From Alphaproteobacteria bacterium 33-17 (lineage in GTDB: Bacteria; Pseudomonadota; Alphaproteobacteria; Rickettsiales; 33-17), in assembly GCA_001897445.1 (NCBI GenBank), contig MKSX01000009.1, positions 1-64,000 of the forward strand: a stretch of DNA of 64,000 nucleotides. The letters run 5' to 3'. The notes beneath the pieces were generated by a model. That model was not told the DNA's origin, did not search any database, and saw nothing but the letters and a program-made list of their open reading frames with translations. Every line of letters begins with the position of its first letter. Positions within the stretch are counted from its first letter, which is position 1. A program made the position numbers and the translations under genes. Of this stretch, positions 52,488 to 62,731 are shown piece after piece.

Positions 52488-54485
52488 TTATTCAAATTCG
52501 ATTAGAACCTGATTTGTTGCAACGCTATCTTTTTCCTTAACATGAATTGCTTTAATCTTACAAGCATGTTCTGCTGTAATCATGTTTTCCATTTTCATAG
52601 CTTCTACAACAATAAGTTCTTTGCCAGGAGTAATTTCATCACCAACATTTACTTTAATAGAAACCACTGACCCTGCAATAGGTGATAATAATTCAGTACT
52701 AAAGCTTTTGAACTTTGTTTGAGGCATATATCTTTCAAGTTCTGCAACTCTTGGGGAACGAACGGTAGATTTAACCGTTCTTCCGCCATAAGTTAAAAAA
52801 TAACCGCTAGCATTTTCTTCAATTTTAACAGCTACGTTTTTACCGTTTACTGTACCTCTAAATAATTTAGTACCTAGTAACCACTGGCTTTCAACGTCAA
52901 TTCTTGTACCAGTAAAGCGAATATGATAGCCATCATTAATAGATTTTACAACAATAGGGTATTGCTGGTCATCAATTGCTACAACCCATCTGTTACCTAT
53001 CTGGCGTTCACGTCCCTTTAGCTGACCAGATGTTGATGCAGCTCTTTTAGCGTCTGTTAAGTATGCGTGAAGCGCAACAGCTAAAAACACTTTAGCGTTA
53101 TCAGTTGTAAGTTCAGCACCCGAGAAACCTTCAGGATATTCCTGTTCAATGAACTTTGTGGAAATATCACCAGATTTAAATCTGTCATGGCTAAAAATTG
53201 CTTCTAAGAAACTGATATTATGAGAAATCCCGCTAATTAAGCATTCACCAAGCGAAGACTGCATTAATTTAATAGCTTCTTCACGTGTTTCAGCATGTGT
53301 ACAAAGCTTAGCAATCATTGGATCGTAGAACATACTAACTTCACCGCCTTCATACACGCCTGAATCAATCCTTACGCCGCCTTTTTGCTCTGGAAAGCTA
53401 AGTTTTGTGATGCGTCCGCTTGATGGCAGGAAACCACGAGTAGGGTCTTCAGCATAAATACGTGACTCAATTGCCCAGCCATTAAGTTTAATATCTTCCT
53501 GAGTAAATGTTAGTTTTTCACCTGCTGCAACTCTCACCATTTGTTCTACAAGGTCAATGCCTGTAATAAGTTCAGTAACGCAGTGTTCTACTTGAAGTCT
53601 TGTATTCATTTCTAAGAAGTAGAAATTTCTTTGTTGATCAACAATAAATTCTACTGTTCCAGCTGAATAGTAGCCTACTTTTTTAGCAAGTGATGTAACT
53701 TGGTCATACATTTTCTTACGTGTTTCAGCGTCGATAAATGGGCTTGGAGCTTCTTCAATAACCTTTTGATGGTGTCTTTGAATAGAGCATTCTCTCTCGC
53801 CTATACAAACAACATTCCCATGTTGGTCAGCCATTACCTGAATTTCAATATGGCGAGGGTTTTCAATGAATTTCTCCATAAATACCCTGTCATCGTTAAA
53901 GCTGTTTTTAGCTTCACTTGTAGCAGATGCAAAAGCAGAAGGAATTTCTTCAGCAGAGTAAATTACTCTCATACCGCGTCCACCACCACCAGCTGCGGCT
54001 TTAATCATAATAGGGAAGCCAATTTTTTTAGCAATTTCAATTGCTTCATCAGCATCTTTAATAACGCCCATATAACCCGGAACGGTATTTACTCCTGCAG
54101 CTTCAGCCATTTTCTTAGCTTCAATTTTATCACCCATAGACTCAATACATTTAATGCTAGGGCCAATAAGCTTTACGCCTTCTTTTTTAAGGGCTTTAGC
54201 AAAAAGTGGGTTTTCAGATAAAAAGCCATAGCCAGGGTGAACTGCCTGCGCACCAGATGTACGTATAGCATTCATAAGGTTTTTGATAGACAAATAGCTT
54301 TCTGTAGCTGGTGAGTGACCAATATAATAAGCTTCATCTGCAAGTTTTGCATGAAGAGAATTTGCATCAGCTTCTGAATATACAGCAACTGATTTAATTC
54401 CCAGCTTTTTTAGGGTTTTAATAACTCTAACCGCAATTTCTCCACGGTTAGCAATAAGTACTTTTTCAAACATTGGATTTGACAT
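52488..54485 (-). CDS. pccA: propionyl-CoA carboxylase alpha (biotin carboxylase/carrier) subunit
   Basis: ATP-dependent biotin carboxylase and carrier subunit of propionyl-CoA carboxylase, which makes methylmalonyl-CoA. Domains are biotin carboxylase (about residues 5-450, with ATP-grasp KAAAGGGGRGMR and EMNTRLQVEH), a linker of the PCC-type BT domain and a C-terminal biotinyl domain with VEAMKMENM (biotinylated Lys near 634). Length of 665 fits PccA rather than acetyl-CoA carboxylase AccC. It follows pccB by 23 bases. Confidence 0.95.
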   Translation of the reverse strand: MSNPMFEKVLIANRGEIAVRVIKTLKKLGIKSVAVYSEADANSLHAKLADEAYYIGHSPATESYLSIKNLMNAIRTSGAQAVHPGYGFLSENPLFAKALKKEGVKLIGPSIKCIESMGDKIEAKKMAEAAGVNTVPGYMGVIKDADEAIEIAKKIGFPIMIKAAAGGGGRGMRVIYSAEEIPSAFASATSEAKNSFNDDRVFMEKFIENPRHIEIQVMADQHGNVVCIGERECSIQRHHQKVIEEAPSPFIDAETRKKMYDQVTSLAKKVGYYSAGTVEFIVDQQRNFYFLEMNTRLQVEHCVTELITGIDLVEQMVRVAAGEKLTFTQEDIKLNGWAIESRIYAEDPTRGFLPSSGRITKLSFPEQKGGVRIDSGVYEGGEVSMFYDPMIAKLCTHAETREEAIKLMQSSLGECLISGISHNISFLEAIFSHDRFKSGDISTKFIEQEYPEGFSGAELTTDNAKVFLAVALHAYLTDAKRAASTSGQLKGRERQIGNRWVVAIDDQQYPIVVKSINDGYHIRFTGTRIDVESQWLLGTKLFRGTVNGKNVAVKIEENASGYFLTYGGRTVKSTVRSPRVAELERYMPQTKFKSFSTELLSPIAGSVVSIKVNVGDEITPGKELIVVEAMKMENMITAEHACKIKAIHVKEKDSVATNQVLIEFE

Positions 54486-54508
54486 TTATATTACCAAAAA
54501 AAACAATA

Positions 54509-56044
54509 TTATAACGGGAGATTATCGTGCTTTTTCCAAGGACGAGTCTCTTCAATTTTCGATTTAAGCAGCTCAAGACCACGACAAATATTAAGCCTTG
54601 TCTCTTCAGGATTAATTACGTTGTCAATAAATCCACGAGAAGCTGCTACAAACGGGCTAGTAAATTTCTCTTGGTATTCTTTGATTTTTTCTTGTTTGTC
54701 AGCTTCATCTTTAATTGTGCTTTTATGAATAATTTCAACAGCACCTTGCGCACCCATTACGGCAATTTCAGCATTAGCCCACGAGTAGTTAAGATCACCG
54801 CGTAAGTGTTTGGAACTCATTACAATATAAGCCCCGCCATATGCTTTACGAGTGATTACGCTGATTTTTGGAACTGTAGCTTCGGCATATGCATATAATA
54901 ATTTAGCACCGTGTTTAATAATACCATTATGTTCCTGACTAACGCCTGGTAAGAAGCCTGGAACGTCAATAAGTGTAACGATAGGAATATTAAATGCGTC
55001 ACAGAACCTAATGAATCTTGCAGCTTTTCTGGATGCGCTAATGTCTAAACATCCTGCTAAATACATTGGCTGGTTTGCAACAATACCGACGGTATTGCCA
55101 TTCATGCGGGCAAAGCCAATTATAACGTTTTTAGCATAATCAGGTTGAATTTCAAAAAAGTCATGCTCATCAACGATTTGTAGAATAAGCTCTTGCATAT
55201 CGTAAGGCTTATTTGGATTTGAAGGCACTAATGTTTTTAGAGATGCATCAATTCTATCTGCAGGGTCGTGGCTATAGCGGCTAGGAGCTTCACCCCTGTT
55301 TGATAAAGGAAGGAAGTTAAATAGTCTGCGAATTTGCAGTAAAGCTTCAATATCACTATCATAAGCATTATCAGCAACACCGCTTTTATTAGTATGGATA
55401 TCTGCGCCACCTAATTTTTCCTGAGTAACTACTTCATTTGTAACAGTTTTAACCACATCAGGACCTGTAACAAACATGTATGATGAACCTCTTACCATGA
55501 AAGTAAAATCTGTAAGGGCAGGGGAGTATACTGCACCACCAGCACAAGGACCCATAATTAATGATATTTGCGGAATAGCGCCAGATGCAATAACGTTACG
55601 CTGGAAAATTTCACCGTATCCACCAAGCGAGTCAACGCCTTCCTGAATTCTTGCGCCTCCAGAGTCATTAATACCTATAACAGGAGCGCCAAGTTTTAAA
55701 GCCATATCCATAATGTGGCAAATTTTCTTAGCATTAGTTTCACTGAGTGAACCGCCAAGAACTGTAAAGTCCTGACTATAAACGAAAACTAAACGTCCAT
55801 TAATTGTACCATGACCAGTAACGCAACCGTCTCCTGGAATTTTTGTTGCTTCCATACCGAAATTGGTACATCTGTGTTCAACAAGCATACCTGTTTCTTC
55901 AAAAGAACCGGGATCAAGTAAAACTTCTATTCTTTCTCTGGCAGTTAATTTTCCTTTAGCGTGCTGAGCATCAATTCTGGTCTGACCACCACCAATAAGA
56001 GCGGCTTGTCTTTTTTGCTCTAGCAATTCACTTACATTCGACAT
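54509..56044 (-). CDS. pccB: propionyl-CoA carboxylase beta (carboxyltransferase) subunit
   Basis: Carboxyltransferase subunit. Shows [20 protein letters not shown] near residue 27, [23 protein letters not shown] near 122, [16 protein letters not shown] near 165 and [31 protein letters not shown] in the C-terminal half. The 511-residue length is normal. It is transcribed leftward with pccA and lies 134 bases from the maeB stop. Together they allow use of propionyl-CoA from odd-chain or amino-acid breakdown, as in many Rickettsiales. Confidence 0.96.
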   Translation of the reverse strand: MSNVSELLEQKRQAALIGGGQTRIDAQHAKGKLTARERIEVLLDPGSFEETGMLVEHRCTNFGMEATKIPGDGCVTGHGTINGRLVFVYSQDFTVLGGSLSETNAKKICHIMDMALKLGAPVIGINDSGGARIQEGVDSLGGYGEIFQRNVIASGAIPQISLIMGPCAGGAVYSPALTDFTFMVRGSSYMFVTGPDVVKTVTNEVVTQEKLGGADIHTNKSGVADNAYDSDIEALLQIRRLFNFLPLSNRGEAPSRYSHDPADRIDASLKTLVPSNPNKPYDMQELILQIVDEHDFFEIQPDYAKNVIIGFARMNGNTVGIVANQPMYLAGCLDISASRKAARFIRFCDAFNIPIVTLIDVPGFLPGVSQEHNGIIKHGAKLLYAYAEATVPKISVITRKAYGGAYIVMSSKHLRGDLNYSWANAEIAVMGAQGAVEIIHKSTIKDEADKQEKIKEYQEKFTSPFVAASRGFIDNVINPEETRLNICRGLELLKSKIEETRPWKKHDNLPL

Positions 56045-56130
56045 TTCTTACCTTATTTAATTTAATACTTATTTACTGTCTCAAAATAATTATATGTGAC
56101 CAACAAGTCAATAATTGTGTTTATAAAACA

Positions 56131-56164
56131 AAAGATGCCCTGATTTAATACTCAGGGCATCTTT
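56131..56164 (-). terminator. terminator of the typA-lysC-maeB run
   Basis: Perfect 13-base stem AAAGATGCCCTGA (56131-56143) and TCAGGGCATCTTT (56152-56164) with T-rich flank on the minus strand, 13 bases after the maeB stop. Confidence 0.9.
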
Positions 56165-56177
56165 TAATTGTTTTTCA

Positions 56178-58454
56178 TTATCCATCAATAGCTTGCAATG
56201 CTGCAAAAGCTGCTAAATTGATAATTTCTGAAACTGTTGAACCCATTCTTGTAATCTGAACTGGTTTCTCAAGACCTATAACAATAGGACCTATTAGCGT
56301 TGCCCCGCCAACTTCCTGAATAAGTTTAGACGAAATATTAGCAGAATGAAGAGCAGGCATAATGAGCGTATTAGCTGGGGATTGTAATTTACAGAAAGGG
56401 TAAAGTTTGAGTAATTCTGCATTTAATGCAACATCAGCCGACATTTCTCCATCAAATTCAAAGTCTGCATTTCTTTTTTCTAATATTCTTACAGTTTCTC
56501 TTATTCTTTCAGCTTTTTCAAAGTTTCTTGGATTGCCAAAGTTTGAGAATGAAAGAAGCGCAACACGTGGCTCTTCGCCAAATTTTTTAACAAATTCAGC
56601 TGTTTGCATTGTAATATCTGCAAGCTGCTCAGATGTTGGCATTTCATTTACAGTTGTATCTGAAATAAAGATTGCTTTACCTTTTGTAATTGCAATTGAT
56701 ACGCCTGCTGTTAAATGACCTGGCTTATTATCAATAATTCTGCAAATATTTTCTAAAGTTTGTGTATAACCCCTTGTAATACCAGAAATAATTGCATCGC
56801 CATCACCTAGAGCTAACATACATGCTGCGAAAATATTACGGTCATTTTTAACCATACGTACGCAGTCACGGTGTAAGTAACCTTTACGTTGTAATTTGCT
56901 GTATAAGAAATCTACGTATTTATCAATATCTTCCTTGTTTAAAGCCGCATTTCTGATTTCTAAGCCTTCTACAGCTCCGATATTCATAGATTTTAAGGTT
57001 TCCTGAATCTTCTTTTCTTTTCCAACCAGAATAGCTTTGCCGTAACCACTATTTAGCCATGTAAGCGCTGCTCTGATAACTTGCTCTTCTTCACCTTCAG
57101 CAAAAATAATACGTTTTTGATGTTTAGCAACTTTCTTAAAGATAAGATTCATGCTGCTTGATGCAGGATCTAACCTTTCACTAAGCTGCATTTTATATGT
57201 TTCCCAGTCTGTAATTGGTTTTTTAGCAACTCCTGTTTCAACAGCAGCTTTTGCTACAGCCATTGGAATGCGTGTAATAAGTCTTGGGTCAAATGGTACA
57301 GGAATGATATATTCTGAACCATAATGCATTTTTTTACCAGCATAAGCTGCTGATACTTCATCTGGAACAGGTTCGCGAGCAAGTTCAGCTAAAGCTTTTG
57401 CTGCTGCAATTTTCATTTCATCGTTAATTGTTGTAGCTCTAACATCAAGCGCACCACGGAAAATATATGGGAAACCCATAACGTTGTTTATCTGATTACT
57501 ATAATCAGAACGTCCTGTTGCGACGATTGCGTCATCTCTGACAGCTTTTACATCTTCTGGTACAATTTCAGGATCAGGGTTAGCCATAGCAAAAATGATA
57601 GGCTTATCAGCCATGTTTTTGACCATTTCCTGGGTTACTGCACCTTTTACAGAAAGTCCTAAGAATACGTCCGCACCTTTTAATGCTTCGGTAAGTGTTC
57701 TTGCTTCAGTATCAACCGCATGTGCTGATTTCCACTGATTCATACCATCAGTTCTGCCCTTATAAATTACGCCTTTTGTATCGCATAATATTACGTTGTC
57801 ATGTGGGACGCCCATAGCTTTAATAAGCTCGATACAAGCAATACCAGCAGCACCCGCACCATTTACTACAACTTTAAGGTTTTTAAGGCTTCTGCCTGTA
57901 AGGTCTGCAGCATTAATAAGACCAGCAAGCGTAATAATCGCTGTACCATGCTGATCGTCATGGAATACTGGAATATTCATCAGTTCTTTTAAACGGCTTT
58001 CAATAATAAAACACTCAGGAGCTTTAATATCTTCAAGGTTAATGCCGCCAAATGTTGGGCTTAAGTATTTCACCGAGTTAATAAATTCTTCTGCGTCTTT
58101 TGTATCTACTTCAATATCAATTGAATCTATGTCAGCAAAACGTTTGAAAAGTACTGCTTTACCTTCCATAACTGGTTTTGAGGCAAGTGCGCCAAGGTCA
58201 CCAAGACCAAGTACGGCAGTACCGTTCGATATAACCGCGACTAAATTTCCTTTGGATGTATAATCATAAGCTGTATCAGGGTCTTTATTAATTTCAATAC
58301 AAGGTACTGCAACACCCGGAGAGTAAGCAAGGGACAAATCGTTTTGAGTTGTAAGAGGCTTTGTAGGTAATATTGAAATTTTACCAGGGCTACCTTGTTT
58401 GTGAAAGTCTAAAGCTTCTTGATCAGTGATTTTTTTTCTTACTACTTCTTTCAT
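56178..58454 (-). CDS. maeB: NADP-dependent malic enzyme with phosphotransacetylase-like domain
   Basis: Oxidative decarboxylation of malate to pyruvate. Residues 1-430 form the malic enzyme part (SLAYSPGVAVPC near 41, GLGDLGALASKPVMEGKAVLFK near 82, FHDDQHGTAI near 163, NGAGAAGIACIEL near 197). Residues 435-758 resemble phosphotransacetylase (GEEEQVIRAA, TRGYTQTLENICRII, ALLSFSNFG, GPIVIGLEKPVQI). This is the common MaeB fusion; the second domain is usually regulatory. Length of 758 is normal. It is 50 bases after lysC and ends in a terminator. Confidence 0.96.
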   Translation of the reverse strand: MKEVVRKKITDQEALDFHKQGSPGKISILPTKPLTTQNDLSLAYSPGVAVPCIEINKDPDTAYDYTSKGNLVAVISNGTAVLGLGDLGALASKPVMEGKAVLFKRFADIDSIDIEVDTKDAEEFINSVKYLSPTFGGINLEDIKAPECFIIESRLKELMNIPVFHDDQHGTAIITLAGLINAADLTGRSLKNLKVVVNGAGAAGIACIELIKAMGVPHDNVILCDTKGVIYKGRTDGMNQWKSAHAVDTEARTLTEALKGADVFLGLSVKGAVTQEMVKNMADKPIIFAMANPDPEIVPEDVKAVRDDAIVATGRSDYSNQINNVMGFPYIFRGALDVRATTINDEMKIAAAKALAELAREPVPDEVSAAYAGKKMHYGSEYIIPVPFDPRLITRIPMAVAKAAVETGVAKKPITDWETYKMQLSERLDPASSSMNLIFKKVAKHQKRIIFAEGEEEQVIRAALTWLNSGYGKAILVGKEKKIQETLKSMNIGAVEGLEIRNAALNKEDIDKYVDFLYSKLQRKGYLHRDCVRMVKNDRNIFAACMLALGDGDAIISGITRGYTQTLENICRIIDNKPGHLTAGVSIAITKGKAIFISDTTVNEMPTSEQLADITMQTAEFVKKFGEEPRVALLSFSNFGNPRNFEKAERIRETVRILEKRNADFEFDGEMSADVALNAELLKLYPFCKLQSPANTLIMPALHSANISSKLIQEVGGATLIGPIVIGLEKPVQITRMGSTVSEIINLAAFAALQAIDG

Positions 58455-58504
58455 TTGTTTTTGTACCTCATATTAACAGTGCATAAATATTAAATTTATA
58501 CTTT

Positions 58505-59710
58505 TTAACTTATTGTTACATCTAGCCCATATGCTGAATGTAAGCATCTAACAAATTGCTCGGCTTCCTCAGCTTTTACAATAATTGAGATCTTCATTTC
58601 AGAAGATGCTAACTTTAAAATTTTAGTGTTACATTTGAGAGCTTCACTAAAAATAGTATTCATAACTGCTGGATTGCTTTTAATAGCCATTCCAACTAAA
58701 GAAATTTTTACAATCGCTTTTTGAACATTGATTTCTATATTATTCACTGTCTTATTAAGCGAATCTAGGAATATGTCAAGTTCGGTATTAGGTATGTTAA
58801 ACTCAAGTAAATTTTCTGATATTTGAACAATATCTATAGTGATAGACTTATCCTGCAAAATTTCATAAACTTTCTGTGTGTTTTCAGGATCAATGTTATT
58901 AATACTAACTCTTGCTTCGTTACTAACCAGAGATATACCCCTTACATTATTATTTTCCATATCGCCGTCATAATTTTTAATTATACTTGTACCACTTTTA
59001 CGAGAAAAACTCGATAAAACATTTAAACCTACATTATACTCTTTTGCAATAGTTACAGATCTAACTTGTAAAACTTTTGAACCTAAAGATGCCATTTCTA
59101 TCATTTCATCGTAAGTAAGTTTTTCTATTTTACTAGCTAAGGGAATGATTCTTGGATCTGCGGTATATACACCATCAACATCTGTATATATATCACATTT
59201 ATCTGCGCTCAAACTTGCGGCAATTGCAACTGCTGTTGTATCAGATCCACCACGTCCTAAAGTAGTTATTCTGTTATTGTCGTTTATTCCCTGAAATCCA
59301 GTAATTACAGGAACTATTTTATTTTGAAAAAGTGTAGAGATTACAGAAGGATTTATATCGCTAATAAAAGCTTTTGAATGCACAGCATTTGTTTTAATAG
59401 GTAGTTGCCATCCTTGTAAGGAAGTTGCCTTTATTCCAATGCTTTCCAGTGCTAAAACCATCAGTCCTGCCGATATAGTTTCGCCTGTAGCAATGATAGA
59501 GTCATATTCAGCAAGTTCATGCTGAGAGTTTAAGTTCGAGAATGACTTAACCAGATTGATTAATGAGTCAGTTGTACCAGACATTGCTGATACTACAACA
59601 GCAACGTCATTATTTTGAGCAATCTCTTCTTTAACAATTTGGGCGGCGTTAAGAATTCTCTCAACGCTACCCATAGAAGTTCCGCCAAATTTTAGTACAA
59701 CTTTACCCAT
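58505..59710 (-). CDS. lysC: aspartate kinase
   Basis: Phosphorylates aspartate, the first step to lysine, diaminopimelate, threonine and methionine. The kinase domain opens with KFGGTSMGSVERI and has GFQGINDNNRITTLGRGGSDTTAVAIA and DVDGVYTADPRI. Two ACT domains (about residues 260-401) hold the regulatory site, and the last, SLVGMAIKSNPAVMNTIFSEAL, is typical. At 401 residues it is normal. The start is 14 bases after the typA stop. Retention suggests DAP supply for peptidoglycan. Confidence 0.95.
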   Translation of the reverse strand: MGKVVLKFGGTSMGSVERILNAAQIVKEEIAQNNDVAVVVSAMSGTTDSLINLVKSFSNLNSQHELAEYDSIIATGETISAGLMVLALESIGIKATSLQGWQLPIKTNAVHSKAFISDINPSVISTLFQNKIVPVITGFQGINDNNRITTLGRGGSDTTAVAIAASLSADKCDIYTDVDGVYTADPRIIPLASKIEKLTYDEMIEMASLGSKVLQVRSVTIAKEYNVGLNVLSSFSRKSGTSIIKNYDGDMENNNVRGISLVSNEARVSINNIDPENTQKVYEILQDKSITIDIVQISENLLEFNIPNTELDIFLDSLNKTVNNIEINVQKAIVKISLVGMAIKSNPAVMNTIFSEALKCNTKILKLASSEMKISIIVKAEEAEQFVRCLHSAYGLDVTIS

Positions 59711-59724
59711 TTTACCTAAATAAA

Positions 59725-61557
59725 TTAGATATTAGACTTTTGTCTTGAAACTTTTTTTCTTTCATTAGGATCAAGAATCGCTTTACGAAGTCTAATCGAT
59801 TTTGGAGTAACTTCAACAAGTTCATCTTCTTCAATGTAAGAAATAGCTTCTTCAAGTGTTAAAATCTTCGGAGGTGTAAGTCTTACAGCTTCATCTTTTG
59901 AAGTTGTTCTGAAGTTTGTAAGCTGCTTAGATTTAATTGGGTTAACTTCAAGGTCGTTATCTCTTGAATGCTGACCAATGATCATACCAGGATATACTTT
60001 TTCGTTTGGATGAACGAACATAATACCACGATCTTCAAGGTTCCATAATGCATAAGCAATAGCAACACCACTTTCTGTAGAAATAAGAACACCATTACGT
60101 CTACCTTGAATCTCACCTTTGTGCGGTGCGTAATCATGGAATAATCTGTTCATAACACCAGTACCACGTGTATCTGTTAAGAATTCACTTTGGTAACCAA
60201 TAAGTCCTCTTGATGGAATGTGGAAAATAATACGAGTTTTCCCCCCGCCTGATGGACGCATGTCAACCATTTCACCTTTACGGAGTGAAACTTTTTCTAC
60301 TACTACACCGCTGTGATCATCGTCTACGTCAATTACCAACTCTTCGATTGGCTCGAGTAACTGGTTTGTTTCTTCATCGCGTTTAAATAATACTCTTGGG
60401 CGTGATACAGAAACTTCAAAGCCTTCACGTCTCATTGTTTCGATTAATACGCCAAGTTGTAATTCCCCGCGACCACCAACTTCAAACGCGTCTTTTGAGT
60501 CTGATTCGGTAACTCTGATCGCAACGTTTCCTTCGGCTTCCTTAAGTAATCTGTCACGAATCATACGAGATGTCACTTTTGAGCCTTCAGTACCAGCAAT
60601 TGGTGAATCGTTTACTGCGATTGTAACTGCCATTGTTGGTGGGTCAATTGGTAGCGCTTCAATTGGATCTGTAATTTCAAGAGCGCAAATACTATCAGCA
60701 ACTGTTGTATCTACAAGACCTGCAATTGCAACAATATCACCTGCGGAAATTTCTTCTACAGGAATACGTTCAATACCGCGGAACTGGAATAATTTTGTAA
60801 GTCTTCCTGTTTCAACCTGACCAGAACCCTGACGAAGTGTTTTTACAGTTGTATTTACTTTAACTTTACCACTGTAAACCTTACCTGTTAAAATTCTTCC
60901 TAAATATGGGTCAGATTCAATAATAGAAATTAACATGCTAAATGGTGCGTTTTCATCAACTGGCGGAGCAGGAACTTCTTTAATGATAGTATCAAATAAG
61001 TCTTTTAATGAATCTGTTTTAACATTAGGGTCAAGAGATGCCCAGCCATTACGACCAGAAGCATAAATAGTTGTAAAATCTAGTTGTGCTTCTTCAGCAT
61101 CAAGTGCGCAGAAAAGATCAAAAATTTCATTTAAAACTTCATCAGCTCTGGCATCACTTCTGTCAACTTTGTTGATCAAAATAATTGGTTTTAAACCTAA
61201 CTTTAAAGCTTTTGTTAGTACGAATTTTGTTTGTGGAAGAGGGCCTTCAGCAGCATCTACTAAAAGTACTACACCGTTTACCATGCTGAGTACGCGCTCT
61301 ACTTCACCACCAAAGTCAGCGTGACCTGGTGTATCAATAATATTGAGCTTATAATCATCAATATTAATAGACGTACATTTTGCTAAAATTGTAATACCAC
61401 GCTCTTTTTCAAGGTCGTTAGAATCCATAACTCTGTCGGCTACGTGTTGGTTTTCTCTGAATGTGCCGCTTTGTTTCAACATGGAGTCAATAAGGGTTGT
61501 TTTTCCATGATCTACGTGGGCAATAATGGCAATATTTCTAATTTTGTCGGAACTCAT
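59725..61557 (-). CDS. typA: translational GTPase TypA/BipA
   Basis: Ribosome-binding GTPase of stress and growth adaptation. G motifs: IAHVDHGKTTLIDSML (G1), ERGITILAKC (G2), DTPGHADFGGEVERVL (G3), LINKVDRSDARADEV (G4) and ASGRNGWAS (G5). Elongation-factor domains II, III and V follow, with ESGVAIAYALWNLEDRGIMFV in the TypA-specific C-terminal half. Full length at 610. It leads the leftward run into lysC and maeB. Confidence 0.97.
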   Translation of the reverse strand: MSSDKIRNIAIIAHVDHGKTTLIDSMLKQSGTFRENQHVADRVMDSNDLEKERGITILAKCTSINIDDYKLNIIDTPGHADFGGEVERVLSMVNGVVLLVDAAEGPLPQTKFVLTKALKLGLKPIILINKVDRSDARADEVLNEIFDLFCALDAEEAQLDFTTIYASGRNGWASLDPNVKTDSLKDLFDTIIKEVPAPPVDENAPFSMLISIIESDPYLGRILTGKVYSGKVKVNTTVKTLRQGSGQVETGRLTKLFQFRGIERIPVEEISAGDIVAIAGLVDTTVADSICALEITDPIEALPIDPPTMAVTIAVNDSPIAGTEGSKVTSRMIRDRLLKEAEGNVAIRVTESDSKDAFEVGGRGELQLGVLIETMRREGFEVSVSRPRVLFKRDEETNQLLEPIEELVIDVDDDHSGVVVEKVSLRKGEMVDMRPSGGGKTRIIFHIPSRGLIGYQSEFLTDTRGTGVMNRLFHDYAPHKGEIQGRRNGVLISTESGVAIAYALWNLEDRGIMFVHPNEKVYPGMIIGQHSRDNDLEVNPIKSKQLTNFRTTSKDEAVRLTPPKILTLEEAISYIEEDELVEVTPKSIRLRKAILDPNERKKVSRQKSNI

Positions 61558-61657
61558 AAATAATCTCTAATATTTCAACTAATATGTTGATTTTGTTACA
61601 ATTTTATCTATTCTATAATCAAATAACCTAAATAGGCGTTAGAAAATAATTAGGCAT

Positions 61658-62731
61658 ATGCTAGCAAAACTTAGGGCGAAAGTAAAGATTTATCAGGAGA
61701 AGGGGTTTAGTCTAGTAGAAGTATCTATTATACTAATGATAGCTGGGCTTTTGATTTCTGGCTACGTTACATGGATTGCGCCTGCTGCAAAAAGCAATGC
61801 ATTTAAATTTATTGAAACGCAACAAAAAATTCAAGATATTAACGATGCTGTAGAAAAGTTTGTGTCGCTTAATGGCAGATTGCCATGTCCTGCAAGCTCT
61901 ACAATTGCATGGGGTGCTATTTCTGGAACTATGCTTTATTCTTCTGAAAATTTATCTGGTACTAACTGTTCAAGTAACGTTGGGGCGGTTCCAACTGCGG
62001 TTTTGGGGCTGTCTCCTGACATGATGCTTGATGCCTGGGGACGTAAGTTTACATATGTTACCGCAAGCGGTTTATGCGGAACAGGTGGCTGTACATCATC
62101 AACATATAATAACGGCGCTGCAACACTTCTTAACATTAAAGATATCACAATGCCAGTTGGCGTTGACATTAGTACGACAGGCGCTTACCTGGTTATGAGT
62201 CATGGTCCATCTGGTAGGGGTGCTTTTAGACAATCTGGTTCTCAGCAAACTGGCTGTACTACAGTTGAGGCTGAAAACTGCGATACTACAACAAATAATG
62301 TATATAGAATGGGTGCTGTTTCAAATAACTTTCAACACCTTGTTTTTTATAGAAATAAAGCAGATTTAGACAATTTATTAGTAGATCCGAACGCAAAGCT
62401 AATAGATCTGCAAACATGCCTTGATAATAGTACTCAGCTTGCTTTAGTAACGCAGGCAAACGCTGTAACTAATCCAACAAGCTTAAGAAACGTTATACTA
62501 AATACTACAATATCACTTGTTAGAAATAATGCTAATGGGGATAGCCGCACTCAAACTTATAACAGAGGCGATGAAGCAGCTTTAGACGTGCTTTGGCATT
62601 TGCAGGAGGCTTGTTATATTTTATACCCTACACAAATGCCTGCAACAAAGTCATGCCCTGGGGGCGGAACATATAATGCAACTGAAAATGCCTGTACTTG
62701 CGCAAATGGAACTTGGAATGGCTCGTGTTAA
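61658..62731 (+). CDS. pilin-like (type IV/II N-methylated) protein 1
   Basis: 357 residues with a prepilin signal: basic leader, cleavage G16/F17 in EKGFSLVEVS, Glu at +5 and a hydrophobic helix (about 17-40). The mature part has a pseudopilin-like region with KFVSLNGRLPCPAS near 68 and LDAWGRKFTYV near 127, matched in the next gene. Many Cys, Thr, Asn and Gly follow. The last 25 residues are a Cys-rich CPGGGTYNATENACTC stretch. It overlaps the next gene by 14 bases. It may be a minor pilin or a pseudopilin for a secretion or fimbrial system whose other genes are outside the window. Confidence 0.8.
   Translation: MLAKLRAKVKIYQEKGFSLVEVSIILMIAGLLISGYVTWIAPAAKSNAFKFIETQQKIQDINDAVEKFVSLNGRLPCPASSTIAWGAISGTMLYSSENLSGTNCSSNVGAVPTAVLGLSPDMMLDAWGRKFTYVTASGLCGTGGCTSSTYNNGAATLLNIKDITMPVGVDISTTGAYLVMSHGPSGRGAFRQSGSQQTGCTTVEAENCDTTTNNVYRMGAVSNNFQHLVFYRNKADLDNLLVDPNAKLIDLQTCLDNSTQLALVTQANAVTNPTSLRNVILNTTISLVRNNANGDSRTQTYNRGDEAALDVLWHLQEACYILYPTQMPATKSCPGGGTYNATENACTCANGTWNGSC

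Noticed and set aside
53700..54221. Plus-strand open frame of 173 codons opposite pccA
   Set aside because: Cys/Phe/Ser-rich shadow of a well-supported carboxylase gene.
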